Positions 34,350 to 39,802 of a DNA stretch of 39,802 nucleotides are shown one piece after another. The notes under the pieces were generated by a model. The model ran no database searches. It had not been told where the DNA came from and saw only the letters and a program-made list of their open reading frames with translations. Made by a program: the position numbers and the translations under genes. How positions within the stretch are numbered: position 1 is the stretch's first letter; every line of letters begins with the position of its first letter. The stretch is from Pseudomonas sp. GTDB taxonomy: Bacteria > Pseudomonadota > Gammaproteobacteria > Pseudomonadales > Pseudomonadaceae. The DNA lies in contig NZ_JAUYNP010000262.1 of the NCBI RefSeq assembly GCF_030696055.1, positions 1 through 39,802 on the forward strand, read 5' to 3'.

Positions 34350-35152
34350 GCGACGCCTTGATTCGCCTCGACGGGGTGGGCGTGACCTTCGCCGGGCAGA
34401 GCGTGCTGCAGGATGTGCAGCTCAGCGTGCAGCCGGGGGAAATCGTCACCCTGATCGGCCCCAATGGCGCCGGCAAGACCACCCTGGTGCGCGCCGTGCT
34501 CGGCCTGCTCAAGCCGGACAGCGGCAGCGTCTGGCGCAAGCCCAAGCTGCGCATCGGCTATATGCCGCAGAAACTCCATGTGGACGCCACCCTGCCGCTC
34601 TCGGTGCTGCGCTTTCTGCGCCTGGTGCCCGGGGTCGAACGGGCCCAGGTGCAGGCGGCGCTGGCCGAGGTGGGCGCCGAACAGGTGATCGACAGCCCGC
34701 TGCAGAGTGTCTCCGGCGGCGAATTGCAGCGCGTGCTGCTGGCCCGTGCGTTGCTGCGCGAGCCCGAACTGCTGGTGCTGGATGAGCCGGTACAGGGTGT
34801 CGACGTCAGCGGCCAGGCCGAGCTGTACCGGCTGATCACCCAGCTGCGCGACCGCCATGGCTGCGGCGTGCTGATGGTGTCCCACGACCTGCACCTGGTG
34901 ATGAGCACCACCGACCAGGTGGTGTGCCTGAACCGGCATGTCTGCTGTTCCGGGCACCCGGAGCAGGTCAGCTTCGATCCGGCCTTCGTCGAGCTGTTCG
35001 GCCAGGACGCCAAGAGCCTGGCGATCTACACCCACCATCATGACCACGCCCACGACCTGCACGGCGCGGTGGTCAGCGAAACGCCTGCCGGCCTGAGCAT
35101 CAAGGGTCCGGTAAAACCCCATATCCATGGAGATGGTTGCAAGCATGGCTGA
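34346..35152 (+). CDS. znuC: ZnuC, ATPase of the zinc importer
   Basis: ZnuC powers zinc uptake through ZnuB. The product is 268 residues. ABC motifs are intact: Walker [10 protein letters not shown]-loop YMPQK, signature SVSGGELQR, Walker B LLVLDEP and the switch His in VSHDLH. The C terminus is rich in His and Asp ([12 protein letters not shown] and [12 protein letters not shown]), which could bind zinc in the cytoplasm. The start is decided by GGGAGG at 34336-34341. It overlaps zur by 4 bases and znuB by 8. Confidence 0.96.
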   Translation: MSDALIRLDGVGVTFAGQSVLQDVQLSVQPGEIVTLIGPNGAGKTTLVRAVLGLLKPDSGSVWRKPKLRIGYMPQKLHVDATLPLSVLRFLRLVPGVERAQVQAALAEVGAEQVIDSPLQSVSGGELQRVLLARALLREPELLVLDEPVQGVDVSGQAELYRLITQLRDRHGCGVLMVSHDLHLVMSTTDQVVCLNRHVCCSGHPEQVSFDPAFVELFGQDAKSLAIYTHHHDHAHDLHGAVVSETPAGLSIKGPVKPHIHGDGCKHG

Positions 35153-35933
35153 TTTCCTGCTCAACGCCCTGCTCGCTGGCCTGGCCCTGGCCCTGGTCGC
35201 CGGCCCCCTGGGCTCCTTCGTGGTGTGGCGGCGCATGGCCTATTTCGGCGACACCCTGTCCCACGCCGCGCTGCTCGGCGTGGCCCTCGGCTTGATGCTG
35301 GATGTCAGTCCGACCCTGGCGGTGACGGTCGGCTGCGTGCTGCTGGCGGTGCTGCTGGTGACCCTGCAAAGCCGCCAGCCGTTGGCCTCCGACACTCTGC
35401 TGGGGATACTCGCCCACAGCACCCTGTCCCTGGGCTTGGTGGTGCTGAGCTTTATGCAGGAGGTGCGCATCGACCTGATGGGCTATCTGTTCGGCGACCT
35501 GCTGGCGGTCGGCCCCGCCGATCTGGCCTGGATCATCGGCGGCAGCGCCCTGGTGCTGGTGCTGCTGGCGCTGCTGTGGCGGCCGTTGCTGGCGATCACG
35601 GTGCATGAGGAGCTGGCACGGGTCGAAGGCCTGCCGGTGATGGCGCTGCGCCTGAGCCTGATGCTGTTGATCGCCGTGGTGATAGCCGTGGCGATGAAGA
35701 TAGTCGGGGTGCTGCTGATCACTTCCCTGCTGATCATCCCCGCCGCCGCGGCCCAGCGCCACGCGCGCACCCCGGAGCAGATGGCCTTCGGCGCCAGCCT
35801 GCTGGGCATAGTCGCGGTGTGTGGCGGCCTCAGCCTGTCCTGGTTTCAGGACACCCCGGCCGGGCCGTCCATAGTGGTGTCGGCCGCCAGCCTGTTTTTG
35901 CTGAGCTTTGCTCTGCCCAGGCGCACGACCTAA
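35145..35933 (+). CDS. znuB: ZnuB, permease of the zinc importer
   Basis: ZnuB is the membrane channel of the importer. The product is 262 residues with about eight hydrophobic helices. Family marks are [20 protein letters not shown] near the N terminus, [19 protein letters not shown], and [20 protein letters not shown] with [16 protein letters not shown] chose the ATG at 35145 ([12 protein letters not shown]); an ATG 18 bases upstream inside znuC is possible. It is last in the zur-znuC-znuB operon. Confidence 0.95.
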   Translation: MADFLLNALLAGLALALVAGPLGSFVVWRRMAYFGDTLSHAALLGVALGLMLDVSPTLAVTVGCVLLAVLLVTLQSRQPLASDTLLGILAHSTLSLGLVVLSFMQEVRIDLMGYLFGDLLAVGPADLAWIIGGSALVLVLLALLWRPLLAITVHEELARVEGLPVMALRLSLMLLIAVVIAVAMKIVGVLLITSLLIIPAAAAQRHARTPEQMAFGASLLGIVAVCGGLSLSWFQDTPAGPSIVVSAASLFLLSFALPRRTT

Positions 35934-36011
35934 GCACACGACCTGAAAGATTGGTTGTGCCAGGCAGCGCAGTGTAGACTTGCGCGTTTTTTGCACAATG
36001 CGAGACGCACA

Positions 36012-36863
36012 ATGCTGAAGTCGTTCGTTTTCCGTGGTTTTGTTCTCGCTCTGGTTCTGTCGCTAGGCGGCTGCCAGAGTGCGCCGCAGCCCGCCAACCT
36101 GCCCGTCGATGATCTGGTCAGCGCCTTTCGCCAGCTGGAGCAGAGCCTCGCCAGCGGCCAGTTGGAGTCGGCCGAGAGCCAGCTCGGCAGCCTGCAGCAG
36201 CGCGCGGCCGGCGATACCCGCTTGGAGCAATACCAACGCCAGCTGGCCGAGGCGCACCTGCAACAAGGGCAGCAAGCTTTGCAGGCCGGCGACCTGGACA
36301 ACGCCACCAAGGCCCTTAGCCGCGCCCGCAGTCTGATGCCGCAAGCCCCGGCCCTGACCACCGGCCTGGATGGCGCCATCGCCCAGGCCCGTGAAGCCGA
36401 GCTGCAGGCCGCCGAGCAGCGACGCATTGCCGCCGAACAGGCCGCCGCCCGCGCCGAAGCCGCACGCCTGCAGCAGGCCCGGCAATTGCGCCTGGCCGCC
36501 GAGCGCCAGGCCGCGGCGATCCAGGCCACCCAGTTGCCCAATGTGCCCGCAGAGCCAGTTGCGCCGGCCAAGCCCCGGGCCAGGCTGATCGACCCGGCGG
36601 CCGCCAGCAGCGTGATAGCTATGCCGATGCTGGATAAGCAGGACAACGAGCGCCTGCGCAGCCTGCTCGATGGAGTGGCGGCCGATATGCTGGCGTTCCG
36701 TTGCGCGGTGCGCATCGAGGTGCGCCAGGCCAAGGATTTCCCTTGGGTCGCCTCCTTGCTCAATGCGCGACTCAAACGCCTGGACCCCAGCTTCAGCCCG
36801 CGCATGACTCAGGTGATCAAGCCGCAGCAGGTCCCGCAGCTGGTGCTTAGCCCGCAGCGCTAG
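36012..36863 (+). CDS. Coiled-coil lipoprotein of unknown function
   Basis: A 283-residue protein matching the position of PA5502. A lipobox LSLGGC near residue 20 marks it as a lipoprotein. Residues 30-185 are helical with TPR-like spacing (LEQSLASGQLESAESQLGSL, then QQGQQALQAGDLDNATKALS) followed by an Ala/Glu/Gln/Arg-rich coiled coil. The C-terminal part (LRSLLDGVAADMLAFRCAVR and ARLKRLDPSFSPRMTQVIKP) is compact. The start was chosen for the lipoprotein signal. It lies between the zinc and methionine importers but nothing ties it to either. Confidence 0.82.
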   Translation: MLKSFVFRGFVLALVLSLGGCQSAPQPANLPVDDLVSAFRQLEQSLASGQLESAESQLGSLQQRAAGDTRLEQYQRQLAEAHLQQGQQALQAGDLDNATKALSRARSLMPQAPALTTGLDGAIAQAREAELQAAEQRRIAAEQAAARAEAARLQQARQLRLAAERQAAAIQATQLPNVPAEPVAPAKPRARLIDPAAASSVIAMPMLDKQDNERLRSLLDGVAADMLAFRCAVRIEVRQAKDFPWVASLLNARLKRLDPSFSPRMTQVIKPQQVPQLVLSPQR

Positions 36864-36880
36864 CAGGCCCTGGCGGCACC

Positions 36881-36904
36881 ACGACCGGGCTTGCCCGGTC
36901 GTTT
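36881..36904 (+). terminator. Intrinsic terminator after the lipoprotein gene
   Basis: ACGACCGGGC (36881-36890) pairs with GCCCGGTCGT (36893-36902), then TTT. It starts 17 bases after the stop codon and separates this gene from metNIQ. Confidence 0.75.
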
Positions 36905-36999
36905 GCATTGCGCCTGGCTACACTGGCCTGAGCCGCCCAACAAATCATGCAATTTAGCTATAACCATAGGTCTACAAAGATTTTTGCGGCCTAAACAGT

Positions 37000-37036
37000 G
37001 CCGGGTAGACTACGCAGCCTTTTCGGCCTACCCGGC
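37000..37036 (+). promoter_or_regulatory. Hairpin in the metN leader
   Basis: GCCGGGTAG (37000-37008) pairs with CTACCCGGC (37028-37036), ending 29 bases before the metN start. It could influence metN expression by attenuation or by RNA stability. I see no SAM riboswitch pattern or clear MetJ-type repeat around it. Confidence 0.4.
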
Positions 37037-37065
37037 CATTCAAGCAAACCCAAAAGGTTTAACCC

Positions 37066-38073
37066 GTGATCAACTTTTACCAGGTGCGCAAGGCGTATCG
37101 CGTCGCTGGCCAGGATATTCCGGCGTTGCAGCCCACCGATCTGCAGATCGCCCGTGGCGAAGTGTTCGGCCTTATCGGCCATTCCGGGGCCGGCAAAAGC
37201 ACCCTGCTGCGCCTGATCAACCGCCTGGAACAACCCTCCGCCGGGCGCATCCAGATCGACGGTGAAGACGTCACAGCGATGGACGCCGCGGGCCTGCGGC
37301 GCTTCCGCCAGCGGGTCGGGATGATCTTCCAGCACTTCAACCTGCTGTCCTCCAAGACAGTGGCCGAAAATGTGGCCTTGCCGCTTAAGCTGGCCGGCGA
37401 GCTGCCGCGCAGCGCCATCGCTGCCCGGGTCGCCGAGTTGCTGGCCCGGGTCGGCCTGCAGGACCACGCCAATAAATACCCGGCACAGCTCTCCGGCGGG
37501 CAGAAGCAGCGCGTCGGCATCGCCCGGGCCCTGGCCACCGAGCCGAAGATCCTGCTGTGCGACGAAGCCACCAGCGCCCTCGACCCGCAGACCACGGCGC
37601 AGGTGTTGCAACTGCTGGCCGAGATCAACCGTGAGCTGGGCCTGACCATAGTGCTGATCACCCACGAGATGGACGTGATCCGCCGGGTCTGCGACCGCGT
37701 GGCGGTGATGGACGCCGGGGTGATAGTCGAATTGGGGCCGGTGGCCGAGGTGTTCCTGCATCCGCAACACGCCACCACCAAGCGCTTCGTCCAGGAAGCC
37801 GAGCAGATCGACGAGAACGAGCAGCGCGACGATTTCGCCCATGTGGCCGGCCGCATCCTGCGCCTGACCTTTCAGGGCGAGGCCACCTACGCGCCGCTGC
37901 TCGGCACCGTGGCGCGGGAAACCGGGGTGGACTACAGCATCCTCGCCGGGCGTATCGACCGCATCAAGGACACCCCTTACGGCCAGCTGACCCTGGCCCT
38001 GACCGGCGGCGACCTGGACGCCGCGCTGGCACGCTTCCGCACGGCGGATGTGCATCTGGAGGTGCTGCGCTAA
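37066..38073 (+). CDS. metN: MetN, ATPase of the methionine importer
   Basis: MetN powers uptake of methionine. The product is 335 residues. Walker [10 protein letters not shown]-loop MIFQHFNLL, signature LSGGQKQR, Walker [13 protein letters not shown] and switch THEMD are intact. Residues 255-335 form the C-terminal ACT-like regulatory domain (NIL domain) through which methionine inhibits transport. The start is GTG at 37066, with AAAAGG about ten bases upstream; the product [13 protein letters not shown] matches the family. The stop overlaps the metI start by one base. Confidence 0.96.
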   Translation: MINFYQVRKAYRVAGQDIPALQPTDLQIARGEVFGLIGHSGAGKSTLLRLINRLEQPSAGRIQIDGEDVTAMDAAGLRRFRQRVGMIFQHFNLLSSKTVAENVALPLKLAGELPRSAIAARVAELLARVGLQDHANKYPAQLSGGQKQRVGIARALATEPKILLCDEATSALDPQTTAQVLQLLAEINRELGLTIVLITHEMDVIRRVCDRVAVMDAGVIVELGPVAEVFLHPQHATTKRFVQEAEQIDENEQRDDFAHVAGRILRLTFQGEATYAPLLGTVARETGVDYSILAGRIDRIKDTPYGQLTLALTGGDLDAALARFRTADVHLEVLR

Positions 38074-38750
38074 TGGAAGCCCTACTGACTTCTTTGTTAC
38101 CGAACGTCGACTGGACGGAAATCGGCTACGCCAGCCTGGACACCCTGAGCATGCTCGGCGGCTCCTTGCTATTTACCGTGCTCTTGGGACTCCCGTTGGG
38201 CGTGCTGCTGTTTCTGACCGGCCCGCGGCAGCTATTCGAACAGAAGGCCCTCTATGCTTTCCTCTCGCTGCTGGTGAACGTGCTGCGCTCGGTGCCCTTC
38301 GTGATCCTGCTGATCCTGATGATCCCCTTTACGGTGATCGTCACTGGTACTTCGCTGGGCGTCGCCGGGGCCATTCCGCCTTTGGTGGTCGGCGCCACAC
38401 CGTTCTTCGCACGGCTGGTGGAGACCGCGCTGCGCGAGGTGGACCGCGGCATTATCGAGGCGACCCAGGCCATGGGCGCCAGCACCCGGCAGATAGTGCT
38501 CAACGCCCTGCTGCCCGAGGCGCTGCCCGGCATAGTCGCGGCCGTGACAGTCACCGCCATCACCCTGGTGTCCTACACCGCCATGAGCGGCCTGATCGGT
38601 GGCGGCGGCCTGGGCGACCTGGCGGTGCGCTACGGCTATCAGCGTTACCAGCCGGATGTGATGGCGGTCACGGTGATACTGCTGCTGGTGCTGGTGCAGG
38701 TTCTGCAAAGCGCCGGCGACAAGCTGGTGGTGCACTTCTCTAGAAAATAA
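38073..38750 (+). CDS. metI: MetI, permease of the methionine importer
   Basis: MetI is the inner-membrane subunit (225 residues, five hydrophobic helices). The coupling motif is visible in EATQAMGASTRQIVLNALLP, and the last helices read SYTAMSGLIGGGGLGDLAVR. A ribosome binding site GGAGG sits at 38059-38063 inside the end of metN, and TAATG joins the two genes. Confidence 0.95.
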   Translation: MEALLTSLLPNVDWTEIGYASLDTLSMLGGSLLFTVLLGLPLGVLLFLTGPRQLFEQKALYAFLSLLVNVLRSVPFVILLILMIPFTVIVTGTSLGVAGAIPPLVVGATPFFARLVETALREVDRGIIEATQAMGASTRQIVLNALLPEALPGIVAAVTVTAITLVSYTAMSGLIGGGGLGDLAVRYGYQRYQPDVMAVTVILLLVLVQVLQSAGDKLVVHFSRK

Positions 38751-38772
38751 CCAGCACCCGCAAATACAACGG

Positions 38773-38800
38773 CAGGCGACCGGCTATCCGCCGGCGCCTG
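38773..38800 (+). promoter_or_regulatory. Intercistronic hairpin between metI and metQ
   Basis: CAGGCG-A-CCGGC (38773-38784) pairs with GCCGG-CGCCTG (38790-38800) around TATCC, an 11-pair stem with one bulged base. It is followed by no T-run. Such hairpins commonly protect or partly terminate messages, letting a binding protein be made at a different level from its permease. Confidence 0.5.
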
Positions 38801-38827
38801 TGCCATTTCCCACAAGGAGTTATGTCG

Positions 38828-39607
38828 ATGAAAAAACTGATCGCAGCCATTGCCGCCACTGCGGCGCTGTCCTCTGCCCTGGCCCAGGCCGACACCCTAA
38901 GTGTGGCCGCCACCGCGGTGCCGCACGCCGAGATACTCGAGTTCGTCAAGCCGGCCCTGGCCAAGCAAGGCGTTGAGCTGAAGGTGAAGGTGTTTACCGA
39001 CTATGTGCAGCCCAACGTACAGGTCGCCGAAGGTCGCCTGGATGCCAACTTCTTCCAGCACCAGCCCTACCTGGATGAATTCAACGCCGCGCGCGGCACC
39101 CAGTTGGTGAGCATCGCCGGCGTGCACGTCGAGCCCTTCGGCGCCTACTCCAGCAAGATCAAGAGCCTGGCCGAGCTGCCGCAAGGCGCCAGCGTGGTGA
39201 TCCCCAACGACGCCACCAACGGCGGCCGCGCCCTGCTGCTGCTGCAGAAGGCTGGCGTGATCAAACTGAAAGACGGCGCCGGTATCACCGCCACAGTCCG
39301 GGACATCGCCGAGAACCCGAAAGGCATCGAGGTGCGTGAACTGGAAGCGGCCACCCTGCCGCGCGTGCTGGCCCAGGTCGACCTGGCGCTGATCAACACC
39401 AACTACGCCCTGGAGGCCAAGCTCAACCCGACCAAGGATGCCCTGGCTATCGAAGGCAGCGACTCGCCCTACGTCAATATCCTGGTGGCCCGCCCGGATA
39501 ACAAGGACAACGCTGCCCTGCAGAAGCTGGCCAAGGCGCTGAACAGTGCCGAGGTGAAGGCCTTTATCGCGGAGAAATATAAAGGCGCGGTAGTGCCGGC
39601 GTTCTGA
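38828..39607 (+). CDS. metQ: MetQ, methionine-binding protein
   Basis: MetQ delivers methionine to MetNI. The product is 259 residues of the NlpA family: TLSVAATAVPHAEILEFVKP, FTDYVQPNVQVAEGRLDANF, FFQHQPYLDEF, and PNDATNGGRALLLLQ. The signal peptide ends AQA and has no lipobox Cys, so unlike E. coli MetQ this appears to be a soluble periplasmic protein. AAGGAG at 38814-38819 is eight bases from the ATG at 38828 but only two from the ATG at 38822, so I chose the former. Confidence 0.95.
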   Translation: MKKLIAAIAATAALSSALAQADTLSVAATAVPHAEILEFVKPALAKQGVELKVKVFTDYVQPNVQVAEGRLDANFFQHQPYLDEFNAARGTQLVSIAGVHVEPFGAYSSKIKSLAELPQGASVVIPNDATNGGRALLLLQKAGVIKLKDGAGITATVRDIAENPKGIEVRELEAATLPRVLAQVDLALINTNYALEAKLNPTKDALAIEGSDSPYVNILVARPDNKDNAALQKLAKALNSAEVKAFIAEKYKGAVVPAF

Positions 39608-39631
39608 TTGCTCTGTGAGCGATTAGAGCCC

Positions 39632-39662
39632 TAGGGTGGATAACGCTTTTCCATCCACCCTA
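39632..39662 (+). terminator. Repeat-derived hairpin after metQ
   Basis: TAGGGTGGAT (39632-39641) pairs with ATCCACCCTA (39653-39662). It lies 24 bases after the metQ stop and belongs to the same GTAGGGTGG repeat family seen at 9781 and 31311. It may act as terminator. The remaining 140 bases to the window edge hold nothing I recognise. Confidence 0.5.
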
Positions 39663-39802
39663 CTGGCTGTGCATCCGCGCTTGCCCCGCTGCCGCCGATA
39701 CGTTCTATCTTCGCCTACACTGACGGAGTGCCGACTGCGGATAGTCCGTGGGCTTGGCGAGCGCCCTGTGCGGACAAAATCCGACGCAGCGCATCAGCAA
39801 AA

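Noticed and set aside
36864..37065. SAM riboswitch or MetJ box upstream of metN
   Set aside because: I looked for the conserved riboswitch cores and for repeated MetJ boxes and saw neither; only a simple hairpin is present.
1..39802. tRNA, rRNA, CRISPR arrays, prophage or complete insertion sequences
   Set aside because: No cloverleaf, repeat-spacer pattern, integrase or transposase was recognised anywhere; the only arrayed repeat is the two-unit 74-base repeat at 20734.

Overview
This window is chromosomal DNA of a Pseudomonas species (Gammaproteobacteria). It is GC-rich and densely coded. The stretch from the DUF5924 gene to metQ follows the gene order I recall around PA5485-PA5505 of P. 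aeruginosa: ampDh2, dgcP, an EEP-family phosphatase/nuclease gene, dsbA, two cytochrome c genes, engB, the sRNA ersA, polA, a DUF2782 gene, thrB, znuA/zur/znuC/znuB, a lipoprotein gene and metNIQ. Small dispersed repeats and the different left flank (recCB next to a Na/Pi transporter) suggest a species outside P. aeruginosa itself. I cannot name it.

Layout. 1-4642 (minus): the start of recB, overlapped by recC. 4896-6542: a phosphate transporter with a PhoU-like tail, followed by a MITE-like element. 6937-9773: a tight three-gene operon encoding a secreted zinc phospholipase C, a periplasmic parvulin-type isomerase and a small membrane-anchored protein. 10044-13735: a DUF5924/DUF2914 membrane protein, then (minus) a fused SpmAB-like protein, the lipoprotein amidase AmpDh2 and a MarC protein. 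13842-15300: a DASH-type cryptochrome/photolyase behind a paired TGTACA operator of the type bound by light-sensing LitR regulators. 15337-18710 (minus): dsbA, an EEP-family gene and dgcP, apparently one operon. 18864-19806 (minus): cytochrome c5-like and c4 genes. 20055-23985: engB, a tandem structured repeat, sRNA ErsA with its sigma-22 promoter, and polA. 24057-25307: a DUF2782 gene and thrB.

Between thrB and znuA lies the variable part. It holds a type III restriction-modification pair (res, mod), a divergent small regulator with two inverted-repeat operators between them, a dispersed repeat at each end in opposite orientation, a degenerate copy of the znuA 3' end, an orphan membrane-anchored protein gene, and a short relic of a GspE-type secretion ATPase that touches the znuA stop codon. 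As I recall, P. aeruginosa carries the class II ribonucleotide reductase genes nrdJab here, so this looks like a replacement hotspot.

32835-39607: zinc uptake (znuA divergent from zur-znuC-znuB), a coiled-coil lipoprotein, and the methionine importer metNIQ.

Most genes are ordinary housekeeping genes. The most interesting points are the phospholipase/foldase-like operon, the light-type operator, the island with its two gene relics, the tandem repeat with compensatory stem changes, and a codon-pair habit (Phe is TTT before AT-starting codons in all 18 cases I counted; Ile is often ATA before Val in resident genes but not in the restriction genes). No tRNA, rRNA, CRISPR array or complete insertion sequence was seen.
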